A program made the translations under genes and the position numbers. A stretch of DNA of 64,000 bases from the NCBI GenBank assembly GCA_900539425.1, contig UQBX01000001.1, forward strand, positions 1-64,000. Direction: 5' to 3'. The notes below the pieces were generated by a model. The model saw nothing but the letters and a program-made list of their open reading frames with translations, did no database searches and was not told the origin of the DNA. Origin of the DNA: an uncultured Oscillospiraceae bacterium (GTDB lineage: Bacteria; Bacillota; Clostridia; Oscillospirales; Acutalibacteraceae). Below, piece after piece: positions 25,792 through 34,780 of this stretch; position 1 is the first letter of the stretch; every line of letters starts with the position of its first letter.

Positions 25792-26808
25792 TTATGCTCT
25801 GGCTACCATTTCGCCGTATTTTTCCTTACTCTCTTTAATAAAGAGTTCAACCTGTTTTGCGGACGGCATTGCGTCTGAACAGCTGTGTGCCGAAATGAGG
25901 ATAGAAGCTGAAGCTGAACCGAACTCAAGAGCATCGATTATCTCCTTGCCCTGAAGAAGGCTGTAAAGGAAAGCAGAACCATAGCCGTCTCCGCCGCCGA
26001 AACCTTTTAACTTAACTGCCGGGAACGGTTTGATATTGTAATACTTTCCGTCGTTGGTATAAGCTGTTGAGCCTTCCTTGCCATGTTTAATAACGCAGAT
26101 TGACGCGCCGAATGACTGCCAGTACTGAGCAGATTCCTTATCTGAACTCTTTACGCCTACGATACCCTCTGTAAGATCAAACTCTTCACGAGAGCCCATA
26201 ATTATATCAGCATATTGTGCGGCAAGGCTGTAATAAACAGCTATTTCATCTTTTGATTTCCAAGTGTATTCACGATAATCAATATCAAAAATAATTCTTA
26301 CATTATTCTTTTTGGCAAGCATCATTGCTTTGAAGCAGGCCTCTCTGCTGGGGCTCTTGGCAAGCGCCGTGCCGCTGATAACAATCGCCTTTGCGCTGCT
26401 TACATATGCTTCGTCAACATCAGCAGGATCAAGACAGAAATCCGCAACATTATCCCTGTACATAAGTATGGAAGATTTTTCTTTTGAAAGTATTTCTGTA
26501 AATGTCAGTCCGATTTTTTCTCCGTTTTTAGCACGGGTAACATGGCTTGTGTCTATTCCCTCTTTATCAAAGTAATCAACAACGAAATCGCCGAACTGAT
26601 CATCGGAAACGCAGCCTATGAAACCGACTTTACAGCCAAGTCTTGCAAGGCCGACAGCTATATTAGCCGGTGAGCCGCCAACATACTTATTAAAATTGGA
26701 AGATGCCGAAAGCGGCATATACATATCCGTAGGGTTAAAATCGATGGCGATTCTTCCTACAGGTATAAAGTCGATAGGTTTTGTCATATCAAATTCAATG
26801 TACTGCAT
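25792..26808 (-). CDS. iolC: 5-dehydro-2-deoxygluconokinase (PfkB family)
   Basis: IolC phosphorylates 2-deoxy-5-keto-gluconate in myo-inositol catabolism. The first block DFIPVGRIAIDFNPTD and the PfkB signature VGGSPANIAVGLARLG are clear; RIIFDIDYREYTW and IIMGSREEFDLTEG are typical of IolC, and GFGGGDGYGSAFLYSLL contains the catalytic Asp region. Length is 338 aa from ATG 26808, where GGGAG precedes; an upstream in-frame ATG would overlap iolJ. It lies 29 nt behind iolJ on the same strand, forming an iolJ-iolC pair. Confidence 0.88.
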   Translation of the reverse strand: MQYIEFDMTKPIDFIPVGRIAIDFNPTDMYMPLSASSNFNKYVGGSPANIAVGLARLGCKVGFIGCVSDDQFGDFVVDYFDKEGIDTSHVTRAKNGEKIGLTFTEILSKEKSSILMYRDNVADFCLDPADVDEAYVSSAKAIVISGTALAKSPSREACFKAMMLAKKNNVRIIFDIDYREYTWKSKDEIAVYYSLAAQYADIIMGSREEFDLTEGIVGVKSSDKESAQYWQSFGASICVIKHGKEGSTAYTNDGKYYNIKPFPAVKLKGFGGGDGYGSAFLYSLLQGKEIIDALEFGSASASILISAHSCSDAMPSAKQVELFIKESKEKYGEMVARA

Positions 26809-26837
26809 AATTTTTACTCCCTTAAAGACTATGATTT

Positions 26838-27680
26838 TCAAGCTTTGTTATCTGTTCCGAATATAAGTATATGGCGCTTTGCGTTAAGATAAGCACCCTC
26901 AACCTCGGCTCCCTGAAGATCATAATATCCATTTATCTTATTTTCATTATAACAGTCACGAACTGATTTTTCAACAGAATCAAAGGTGGCTGTTGCAATA
27001 TTTATCTTTTTTATGCCCGTTTTTGCACAGCGTATAAAATCTTCTTCACTGATACCGGTACCTCCGTGAAGAACAAGAGGAGCGCTTACCCTTTTCGCGC
27101 ATTCCTCCAAAATGTCAAATCTTAGTTTCGGTGCGGATTTATAATTTCCGTGAGCGTTACCGATTGCAACGGCAAGAGCATCAACCTCCGTTTCAGCAGC
27201 AAATCTGACTGCATCATCCGGCTTTGTGCAATTAATTGCAATATCCTCGCTTCCGTCCTCTGAACCGCCAACACAACCGATCTCAGCCTCAACCGCTGCG
27301 GAATATTTCTTAGCCATAGAAACGATTTTTTTAGTTTCTGCTATATTTTCCTCAAGCGGAAGATGGCTTCCGTCAAACATAACCGATGTAAAGCCAAGTT
27401 CAAGAGCCATACTGATCATTTTTTCTGTTTTACCGTGATCGAAATGCACGGCAACAGGTGTTTTGGCATTTTTTGCGGCTGCAACCATAAGAGGACCTAT
27501 AAGCTCAAGGGGCGACTGTTTCAGTCTTACCTCTGCAATCTGTAAAATAACAGGCGCATTAAGTTCCTGTGCAGCCTTGAGCACTCCGAGAACCATTTCC
27601 ATATTTGCAACCGAAAAAGAACCCACGGCATAATTACCTTTTTGAGCATCCGCAAGTAATTCGCGCATATTTACAAGCAT
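26838..27680 (-). CDS. iolJ: Class II ketose-bisphosphate aldolase, probable IolJ
   Basis: A Zn-dependent aldolase of 280 aa. VHFDHGK and MFDGSHLPLEENI are the class II signature, EAEIGCVGG the second metal region, and LVLHGGTGI with KINIATATF the phosphate-binding part. By sequence alone it could be fructose- or tagatose-bisphosphate aldolase. Linkage to iolC supports the IolJ reaction (cleavage of 6-phospho-2-deoxy-5-ketogluconate to dihydroxyacetone phosphate and malonate semialdehyde). It begins only 26 nt behind the 3' end of the RNase P RNA gene, with AAGGAG before the ATG and no terminator between. Confidence 0.82.
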   Translation of the reverse strand: MLVNMRELLADAQKGNYAVGSFSVANMEMVLGVLKAAQELNAPVILQIAEVRLKQSPLELIGPLMVAAAKNAKTPVAVHFDHGKTEKMISMALELGFTSVMFDGSHLPLEENIAETKKIVSMAKKYSAAVEAEIGCVGGSEDGSEDIAINCTKPDDAVRFAAETEVDALAVAIGNAHGNYKSAPKLRFDILEECAKRVSAPLVLHGGTGISEEDFIRCAKTGIKKINIATATFDSVEKSVRDCYNENKINGYYDLQGAEVEGAYLNAKRHILIFGTDNKA

Positions 27681-27706
27681 GTTTTTTACTCCTTAACTAT
27701 CATAAA

Positions 27707-28038
27707 CGGGTCGGTCTGTAAGCCGAGTTCTGTAATTGGCAACCATCTATCTCGACGCGCCATTGCTGACGCGCTCCAGCCACATTTCGGGATTATGTGT
27801 CGAGCAAACAGCCTCCCATTCTGTGTTGCAGCGGATAGGGTTTACATGGCAGCGGATGTCTCCACCCGCTCGGTGAGCTCTTACCTCGCCTTTCCATCCT
27901 TACCGATTTAACGGCGGTTTATTTCTGTTGCACTTTCCCTGAGGTTACCCCCGGCGGCCGTTAGCCGTTATCCTGCTCTGTGCTGCTCGGACTTTCCTCA
28001 CACCATTATTAATGCGCGGCTGCCCGACCGGCCCGTTT
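27707..28038 (-). ncRNA. rnpB: RNase P RNA
   Basis: Catalytic RNA for tRNA 5' maturation. The 5' region contains GAGGAAAGTCCGAGCAGCAC, followed by ACGGCTAACGGCCG and AGGGAAAGTGCAACAG; the 3' part ends with GGCTTACAGACCG. The termini pair as P1 (CGGGCCGGTC with GACCGACCCG, one mismatch). The predicted transcription start from the promoter at 28045-28073 coincides with the 5' end. About 330 nt, bacterial type. No terminator is visible before iolJ. Confidence 0.95.
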
Positions 28039-28044
28039 CTTAAT

Positions 28045-28073
28045 ATTGTAAAATATAAATTAAAATGTGTCAA
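28045..28073 (-). promoter_or_regulatory. Promoter of rnpB
   Basis: Minus strand TTGACA, 17-bp spacer, TACAAT; predicted start near 28038. Confidence 0.8.
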
Positions 28074-28090
28074 TAATTTTATTAAGGCGG

Positions 28091-28119
28091 TTGCAAAGAA
28101 TTATGAAATATTGTAATAT
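28091..28119 (+). promoter_or_regulatory. Promoter of the LCP gene
   Basis: TTGCAA, 17-bp spacer, TAATAT, divergent from the rnpB promoter. The start site would fall only about 10 nt before the ATG at 28137, leaving little room for the GAGGTGAT ribosome site, so the -10 may be placed slightly differently. Confidence 0.5.
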
Positions 28120-28136
28120 TGTTTAGAGGTGATTAA

Positions 28137-29456
28137 ATGGCGCCGAGAAATTTTGATGACGACAGGGACCGCACCGTACCTCCAGAGGAAGATTATTACG
28201 GCAAAGCGCCCATAGACCTGAATTTTAACAGCAGAGAAAACGGCAGATTCAACGAGGGCGGAATAAACCCCACCGAAGAATATGACAGGTACTACAGAGA
28301 AACGAATCAAAACCGAAGCAATTATTCGCAATACCCTGAACGGTCTTCATATTCAGACCAAGGTAAAAGCCCCGCAGATAAATATTCACGTGATGACCTG
28401 AGATATTCTCCCCCTCCGCCGCATAATAAGAGAGAAGTTTCTGAAAAGAAAAACAACAGGGAGAATAATAAAAACAAAGGTAAAAACGGCAGTAAAAAGA
28501 AGCAAGCACCAAAGATCATTACGGGAATTGTTGCATTTGTACTTGTAATAGCGATAGCGGCAACTGCAATGGTAGAGTCTGTACTTGGTAAAATCAATTA
28601 CGACGAAAAAGAGGACAATCAGTATATTTCCTCCGGCGAGCTTGTTTCCTCATCAAAAGTAACGAATATATTACTGCTTGGTGTTGACGCAAGACCTGAT
28701 GACGAGGACGAGTCAAGCAGAGCGGATTCAATGATGCTGATATCATTTGACAGAGAGCACGGATGCATTAAAATGACTTCTTTTCTCAGGGACTCATGGG
28801 TATATATTCCTGTTGCAGACAAAAAGCAAAGACTTAACGCTGCATGCACATATGGCGGTTACAGCGGAGTTGTGGACACCATTGAGTATAACTTCGGGGT
28901 CGATATTGACGGATATGTTGTGGCTGACTTTGAGATGTTCAAGATAATGGTTGACAGCATAGGCGGTGTAGAAGTTGAGGTAACTGAAAAAGAAGCTAAT
29001 GAAGTTACTAACCACCCGGGCAGATACGGAGATGTCACACTTGAAGCAGGAACACATACACTTACAGGTGAACAGGCGCTTGCCTATTGCAGAATCAGAA
29101 AGATCGATACAGACTGGAAAAGAACGGAGCGTCAGCGCACAGTAATTCAGCAGATAATTAAAGGCGTTGTTTCCAGCGGGCCGGTTGGAGCTTACAAGGC
29201 TGCCAGCAATGTAGCACCGTATATTCAGACAGACCTTACAAAAAATGAAATTCGCGGACTTATATTTGACGCACTTATGTGCGTAGGCGGAGGTTTTGAT
29301 CAGAATTCCTGCCCGTTTGACGGAACATGGGAATACGCTACACACGGCGGAGCTTCCGTAATAGATCTTGATGTAGACGCCAATAAGGACAAGCTTATTG
29401 ATTATATCTATAATTCTGATAAACCGGATGAAAGCGAAACTGAAACGGAAGAATAA
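28137..29456 (+). CDS. LytR-CpsA-Psr (LCP) family cell-wall glycopolymer ligase
   Basis: LCP enzymes attach teichoic acids or other glycopolymers to peptidoglycan outside the membrane. The first about 120 residues are a long, charged, Asn/Arg/Tyr-rich cytoplasmic tail ending in a Lys-rich stretch. One membrane helix follows (IITGIVAFVLVIAIAATAMV). The LCP domain shows TNILLLGVDARPDDED, SRADSMMLISFD, TSFLRDSWVYIP, then ALAYCRIRKIDTDWKRTERQ with the conserved Arg residues. Length is 439 aa. GAGGTGAT precedes the ATG. It is followed by its own terminator. Confidence 0.92.
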   Translation: MAPRNFDDDRDRTVPPEEDYYGKAPIDLNFNSRENGRFNEGGINPTEEYDRYYRETNQNRSNYSQYPERSSYSDQGKSPADKYSRDDLRYSPPPPHNKREVSEKKNNRENNKNKGKNGSKKKQAPKIITGIVAFVLVIAIAATAMVESVLGKINYDEKEDNQYISSGELVSSSKVTNILLLGVDARPDDEDESSRADSMMLISFDREHGCIKMTSFLRDSWVYIPVADKKQRLNAACTYGGYSGVVDTIEYNFGVDIDGYVVADFEMFKIMVDSIGGVEVEVTEKEANEVTNHPGRYGDVTLEAGTHTLTGEQALAYCRIRKIDTDWKRTERQRTVIQQIIKGVVSSGPVGAYKAASNVAPYIQTDLTKNEIRGLIFDALMCVGGGFDQNSCPFDGTWEYATHGGASVIDLDVDANKDKLIDYIYNSDKPDESETETEE

Positions 29457-29471
29457 TCTTTAATCAATAAA

Positions 29472-29504
29472 AACGTCATGCCGAAATTTGGCATGACGTT
29501 TTTT
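29472..29504 (+). terminator. Intrinsic terminator after the LCP gene
   Basis: Perfect 11-bp stem AACGTCATGCC/GGCATGACGTT followed by TTTT. Confidence 0.9.
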
Positions 29505-29534
29505 AATTATTAAGAAAATACTATAAAAGAATAT

Positions 29535-29563
29535 AAAAAAGCTCCCCTCTTTTCAGAGGGGAG
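29535..29563 (-). terminator. Terminator behind the small peptide gene
   Basis: Perfect 9-bp stem CTCCCCTCT/AGAGGGGAG with a 4-nt loop; on the minus strand GCTTTTTTATA follows. It ends the transcript carrying the 1502-aa protein and the 47-aa peptide. Confidence 0.85.
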
Positions 29564-29571
29564 TTTTCTAT

Positions 29572-29715
29572 TTAGTTTCCAAAGACGTTTCTTGACAAAT
29601 CGCCGTAATCATCGCCGTCTCCAAGATCAGTTCCTGTTGAACCAGTGAACAAAACGTTCGAGGGAAAATCATATTTACGAATATTGATTTCTGGTTCTTC
29701 GTAAAATAACTTCAT
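29572..29715 (-). CDS. 47-aa peptide downstream of the large secreted protein
   Basis: A short gene with a strong site (GGAGGAGG, 8 nt before the ATG). It lies 17 nt after the stop of the 1502-aa protein and before a terminator, so it is almost certainly expressed. It begins MKLFYEEPEINIRKYDF, continues FTGSTGTDLGDGDDYGDL, and ends in VFGN. There is no signal peptide, no Cys, and an acidic Gly/Asp-rich second half. Small proteins with a Y-x-x-PE-x-x-I start followed by a Gly/Ser/Thr-rich tail are, as I recall, common but uncharacterised in gut Clostridia. Function unknown. Confidence 0.75.
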   Translation of the reverse strand: MKLFYEEPEINIRKYDFPSNVLFTGSTGTDLGDGDDYGDLSRNVFGN

Positions 29716-29732
29716 AAATGACTCCTCCTCCA

Positions 29733-32700
29733 TTATCTAATTACTGCATTAATTGCAACATCAGAATAAGTATAATACTCATTGCCCGCTTTGTCAACAT
29801 AAATTGCATAAGCAACAATTGTTGCGTTAGGATAAGAGATATCTGTGTTGAAACTTACAGTAAACTGATTGCCGTTTTGATCTTCATTAGTATATTTAGA
29901 AGCAGAAAGATTGAAGATTTGATTTGCTGAATTAATTTCAGCAAGGCTTAAATCATCGTTGGTTGGATCAAGTCTGTCAAGAACAAAACCATATGACTGA
30001 ATTGTTGCGTCTTCCGGCAAAGCAAATGAACCTACAAGATATACTTTTCCAGCATCGCTGTCTACAATCGGATCTGCAAGATCAACACTTGCAGTCTGAT
30101 TATCGATAGATGTCAAAGCTTTAACTGTTATATCTCTGCATGCATAGAAGCTATATTCTGAACCATAGCAAAGAACTTTGCCGTTTGCATTGTTCACATA
30201 AGCAACAGCATTGTCTGCGGCGAGAGTTACAAGTTCATTATATGCAGCATGCTGAACATCAATCTGATCACCGTTTTCATCAACAAGAGTTATTGCATAA
30301 TCAGTAGGTGATACACTGTTGAAATCAACAAGTATATTCATATTACCGTTAACAGTAATCTGAGCTCTTGAACCTGAACCAAGGGATGTCATATCGTCAC
30401 GGTTATAGAATGTACCTACCTCATAGAACGGAAGATTATAATAGGTGTTAAGGCTTGTAGCCTTCAGTCTTGTGCCATCAGTTGCATACTGAACGTCAAG
30501 TATTTTATCTGTAGCAACTCCGTCAAGAGAAAGATAGAATGTTACTTTACGAAGATCTTCCTGAGACGTTGAACCTGCTGAAGTATAAACCTCTGTATTA
30601 CCTCTAACTGTGAAAGTATAGTTGGTGTCAAAATACTGATACTTGTTGTTTACATCAGGCTGAAGATTATCAGTATAAACATATGTTACCCAAGCACATT
30701 TTTCACCTGAATTAACAGGGTTTTCAAGAGTAACTGTATCACCATAATGGAATTCCGTTGCAGAAGCTTCGTCTGAAGTAAGGCTGAATGTACCGTCTCC
30801 GTCATCTACTACCCAATATTCATTGTTATCAATATCACAAACAAGAATTGTGTAAGGAATCCAGTTCTCAGTTAATGCAGTTCCGAGTGCAGAATTATAG
30901 TTATCGTAATCATAAGCGGTATATATCTTACCGTTTACCTCAACAGGAGTTTCAATATTTATACCCTCAACAGCACTCTGAACAGCTAAAACATTATAAG
31001 CGTCAGCATTAAGTGTGCTTACTTTATAAACATTAGCCTCATAAACACTTTCATCTGTCTGGCCGTTTCTAAGAGCCTCTACAGCTGAAACAATTCTCTG
31101 AGTCTGCTGATCTACAGCTTCCTGCTGAGTATCAGGAACTGTTGCCTGCTCCTGAGCAGTGTAATTGTAAAATCTGATTTCAACAATATTGAAGTTAGCA
31201 TCTTCAAGTGCAGCAGATGTGAACTTCATTGAATTATCTTCAGCGGCAGCAAGAAGTTCTTCCATTTCCGCTTTAGCTGCATTAAACTGTGTCCAGTCTG
31301 CCTGCTCATAGAGTGCCTGACCACAGGAATCGCAGTACATATTTCCGTCTGAATCTTCGCAAGCAACTATTTCGTTAACATCGCCGCGTGAACATGTTTC
31401 TGTGTGTGTAGCACCGTCATTGTTCGGCGTATAATGAATATCATGGCCGAGAGCGGTTTCTTTTGACTGATAGTCATATCCGCAAACAGAACATACATAG
31501 TGTAAATTTCCGTCCGCTTCGCATGTTGCATGCTGACTGTCTGACTGTTCAATAAAGTTATGAGCATCTAAAGATGTGTTTTCCTGAAGATTGCTCATTG
31601 CAGTCTGAAGTGTATTATATCTGTTCTTTACTTCAGATACGATAGCTTCATTCGTCATTGAGCTGTAATTAAGATCTGCCTGTGCAGCTGCAAGAGCATC
31701 ACTGAACGGATTCCATGTTCCGCTAGTATAGCAATTAAATGCATTGTTCTGATACTTTGCAACTATATCTGCAGCCTGGCTTACAAGCTCAACAAGATCA
31801 GAAATATCAATTACAGTAACTGTCTGTTTAACATCTGAGTTGGTACGGGATCTTGTCTGGAAACCATCCCAACCACCGGCATTTACACCAAAATATTCCA
31901 CCAGATCAGGTGTAGTAAATGATACTGAGCTAATGCCAAGATCACCTACAGAAACTGTTGTTTCACCAAGTATTCTGGTTCCGTCAGAAGCGGCAGGAAT
32001 ATTTACATAGTCATTACCTGCAGATACGCTGCTTGTGGGCTTCATGAGCAATGCATGATATGAAGAGTAAGCTCCTGTATTGCCCTCGATTGAAGCTCCG
32101 CCTTCTTTCCAGCGAACTGACATTTTACCGTTTCCGTAATCAACTGTATCCTGGCTGAATGCACCGAAACCAAGTGAATGGAACTGTACTCCTCTGCTAG
32201 ATGCCCAGCTGCTCCAGTGGTTATTAACAGAAATATCATATTCTGTTACATAAGAAGAGTTACCGGAAACTGTTTTTAAGTAAGTAATATTTGTAATCTG
32301 TCCGCTAAGATAGGTTTTAACATTATCAGCGGTATATCCGTTTGTTGTTCCGGTTGTCTGCGAAACAACCGTTCCGTCAGTAAGGCCTGTAAATGCAGTC
32401 TTGAGTTCAAGAAGAGCATTGGCAATATTTGTTATGAGTTCAGTATATTTTGAAATAACAGTTGCCTGATCAGTGAAATCAGTTTTATCAAGGCTTGTCA
32501 TTGTGCGGGTAGCCTCGGCAACCTTATCCATAACATCAGTGTAGTTAGAGAACTTATAACCGTCTATACCCTGAGCATAAGCCATTGCGGAATTGTAGCT
32601 AAGCTGTGTACCAAGTACGGGAACAACAGCATCATGGCTCAGACGAAGACCTGCCATTGCAGTTTTAACATCATTAAGAATGGTGTTATATATTTCTATA

Positions 32701-34241
32701 TCCTCTTCTGTTTCTCTAAGGGTGATACCGGAGGTATAGCTGCCGTTATTGTAATATTTGAGAGCTGCGTTTATCTTATCTGTAAGAGCACTGTATGTTT
32801 CAGCTTTGTAATAACCCTGAGTAAGTGAGTAATACTGCTGGAAGCATGCCTGAAGTTCAGTGTCTTTGATATAATCTCCGGATGTAACAAGTCCGTTATA
32901 CGCATTCACAAGATTTGTGTTTGTTGATGTAGCATCACTGAAACGATATGTCTTGTTAGCTATATAATTAATGGTTGATGTAGCTATATCATAGTTCCTC
33001 TTGAATATGGTATATGAATTAGCTGAATAATAACCATCCTGATTGTTGTTGTCAATAATAGGAGTATATGCAGCATAGTTGTTTGCCAGCTGAATATAAC
33101 TATCCATATTAGCCTTTGTTGTAAGAGCTCTGCGAGCAGTTTCAACTCCGGATACAGCTGAAGATATAGCACTTGTGCAGCTTTCAACCTCAGCTGCAAT
33201 ATCTGAGCCCTTAATATATGACTGCGGATTAACCGCCATAGCCTTTTCTATAGCTTTCAGATAAGAAGAAACAAGTGAATAAGTATAGTCACAAAGATCA
33301 TTCGGGATTGAACTTACCGCATCGATTACTGCATTATAATTAATTACATAAATATCACATGTCTGATTGAAGGTACCAGAGTTGCGGTCTTCATTGTAAG
33401 TAATCCATTCCTGAGTTGGATAGTGAAGTACATATTCATCTCCGAATGTGCTTGAATCACCTGTCCAGTAAAGTGTATTAGAGTATCTGTCAGGATTATT
33501 GTTAGATGCGTTTACGTTAGAAAGGAAATCTGAATTGTCGATATAACCAACGTAGGACTCTGTTGCAGTCTGATAGCCCGGTGTATTGCTGTATCCGTGC
33601 CAATTCTTTACAAGAGCAAAAGGTGAAGTTGTAGGTCTCATACTTCTTGTACCGGAAGTAGCAAGAAGTGTATATCTTGCTGTATACATTGAAACCGGAA
33701 ATGCAAGAGGAGTATCTGTTCCGTCATACATAAGAACAGTTGTACCATACTGAACGCCGGCACGTGTTTCTGTACCTGCACCGCCGTCATTTGTTCTTAC
33801 ATCTGCATACGGAGATGATTCGCCAACACCGTAAGCATAAAGTACGTTGGACATCTGGTCTCCGTCTACAAGGCCAAGGCTTGTATAAGATCCGTCAGCT
33901 GCCTGAGTAGCAGTTGCTTTATACGGAGTCCATACCTGCATTGCATTGAACTGAGTTTCAAGATTCTTGTAAGCGGTATCTATTTCATCAGCAGTTCTGA
34001 CGCCGGCAGTTACAAGGAAATATGTAACATAACCGTTATACCAAGCCTCATAGGAACTTGCCAGATTGGTATAAGGAGTTCCGCTTTCAATTCTTGTTTC
34101 ATACTGGTCCAAAAGATTTTTAAGATCTTCAGCAGAATGCTCAGCGGCGAAAGAGCTGAACGGCATTGCTGCAAAAGTTGTCAACACCATTATTGCCGCA
34201 AGAAACGCTGCAAGAAGACGCTTGGACTTTTTAGTTTTCAT
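29733..34241 (-). CDS. Very large secreted protein with helical repeats and Cys-x2-Cys modules
   Basis: A 1502-aa protein with a signal peptide at residues 1-33 (MKTKKSKRLLAAFLAAIMVL...SFAAE). It contains many FIVAR-like helical segments of the type YNGLVTSGDYIKDTELQ. Around residues 930-1010 two Cys-pair modules appear (CEADGNLHYVCSVCGYDY; CEDSDGNMYCDSCGQALYE), like those in large clostridial surface proteins. The C-terminal third has beta-rich repeats and ends in SDVAINAVIR, without LPXTG, dockerin or S-layer motif. No catalytic domain is recognised. It is Asn/Thr/Ser/Tyr-rich and likely acts outside the cell. GGAGG precedes the ATG. Confidence 0.8.
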   Translation of the reverse strand: MKTKKSKRLLAAFLAAIMVLTTFAAMPFSSFAAEHSAEDLKNLLDQYETRIESGTPYTNLASSYEAWYNGYVTYFLVTAGVRTADEIDTAYKNLETQFNAMQVWTPYKATATQAADGSYTSLGLVDGDQMSNVLYAYGVGESSPYADVRTNDGGAGTETRAGVQYGTTVLMYDGTDTPLAFPVSMYTARYTLLATSGTRSMRPTTSPFALVKNWHGYSNTPGYQTATESYVGYIDNSDFLSNVNASNNNPDRYSNTLYWTGDSSTFGDEYVLHYPTQEWITYNEDRNSGTFNQTCDIYVINYNAVIDAVSSIPNDLCDYTYSLVSSYLKAIEKAMAVNPQSYIKGSDIAAEVESCTSAISSAVSGVETARRALTTKANMDSYIQLANNYAAYTPIIDNNNQDGYYSANSYTIFKRNYDIATSTINYIANKTYRFSDATSTNTNLVNAYNGLVTSGDYIKDTELQACFQQYYSLTQGYYKAETYSALTDKINAALKYYNNGSYTSGITLRETEEDIEIYNTILNDVKTAMAGLRLSHDAVVPVLGTQLSYNSAMAYAQGIDGYKFSNYTDVMDKVAEATRTMTSLDKTDFTDQATVISKYTELITNIANALLELKTAFTGLTDGTVVSQTTGTTNGYTADNVKTYLSGQITNITYLKTVSGNSSYVTEYDISVNNHWSSWASSRGVQFHSLGFGAFSQDTVDYGNGKMSVRWKEGGASIEGNTGAYSSYHALLMKPTSSVSAGNDYVNIPAASDGTRILGETTVSVGDLGISSVSFTTPDLVEYFGVNAGGWDGFQTRSRTNSDVKQTVTVIDISDLVELVSQAADIVAKYQNNAFNCYTSGTWNPFSDALAAAQADLNYSSMTNEAIVSEVKNRYNTLQTAMSNLQENTSLDAHNFIEQSDSQHATCEADGNLHYVCSVCGYDYQSKETALGHDIHYTPNNDGATHTETCSRGDVNEIVACEDSDGNMYCDSCGQALYEQADWTQFNAAKAEMEELLAAAEDNSMKFTSAALEDANFNIVEIRFYNYTAQEQATVPDTQQEAVDQQTQRIVSAVEALRNGQTDESVYEANVYKVSTLNADAYNVLAVQSAVEGINIETPVEVNGKIYTAYDYDNYNSALGTALTENWIPYTILVCDIDNNEYWVVDDGDGTFSLTSDEASATEFHYGDTVTLENPVNSGEKCAWVTYVYTDNLQPDVNNKYQYFDTNYTFTVRGNTEVYTSAGSTSQEDLRKVTFYLSLDGVATDKILDVQYATDGTRLKATSLNTYYNLPFYEVGTFYNRDDMTSLGSGSRAQITVNGNMNILVDFNSVSPTDYAITLVDENGDQIDVQHAAYNELVTLAADNAVAYVNNANGKVLCYGSEYSFYACRDITVKALTSIDNQTASVDLADPIVDSDAGKVYLVGSFALPEDATIQSYGFVLDRLDPTNDDLSLAEINSANQIFNLSASKYTNEDQNGNQFTVSFNTDISYPNATIVAYAIYVDKAGNEYYTYSDVAINAVIR

Positions 34242-34663
34242 TGAATTACCTCCTTAAAAAATGCACTGCCCGGCAATAAAACAACAGAAAAGCCTGACCG
34301 TTCTTTTGTTTTGCCTGTTATGATTTACCGCAGAGCATTTGATTCAAAAGGGTGCACTACCCCTAATGAAAAGCATTCTACAAAATGAATGATACCATAA
34401 TTATGTAATTATGTCAACTTAAATACATAATATTTATATAAAAAATGTTTACAATTTGTTTACAGTTATTCCGTAACAGAATTTATAAAAATTCACTTGA
34501 AAGTTCATACAAATTTGATTAATTTGTTTATAATTCTAACATCTAAATGCAGTATTCCAAGCACAAGCACTGTATATTTTCAATTCTAATTTTGTAATTT
34601 TATACATACTATTTTGAATATTTGCTCATTTTTTGTATTTTTATACAAATTTCTCTAATTCCC
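34242..34663. other. Long AT-rich divergent region between the secreted protein gene and argG
   Basis: About 420 nt without a gene. The left part is the 140-nt leader of the secreted protein, with a small GGGT/ACCC hairpin near 34355. The middle (34420-34650) is very AT-rich and shows nothing I can name. Confidence 0.6.
34389..34417 (-). promoter_or_regulatory. Promoter of the large secreted protein gene
   Basis: Minus strand TTGACA, 17-bp spacer, TATCAT; predicted start near 34382, giving a 5' UTR of about 140 nt. Confidence 0.8.
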
Positions 34664-34692
34664 TTGACTGCCGGCTTATATGTGACTATAAT
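34664..34692 (+). promoter_or_regulatory. Promoter of argG
   Basis: TTGACT, 17-bp spacer, TATAAT; predicted start near 34699. Confidence 0.85.
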
Positions 34693-34703
34693 GAATATCA
34701 GTT

Positions 34704-34742
34704 AGGGCGCAGAAAGTGCCCGAAGGTGCGAATAAACGCCCT
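34704..34742 (+). promoter_or_regulatory. Hairpin leader of argG
   Basis: Directly at the predicted 5' end, AGGGCG (34704-34709) pairs with CGCCCT (34737-34742) around a 27-nt internal region containing GTGCCCGAAGGTGCG. No T-tract follows, so it is not a terminator. I do not recognise a known RNA family. Confidence 0.45.
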
Positions 34743-34780
34743 TTAATTTATTACATTTATATATGTGGAGGAAAACTAAA

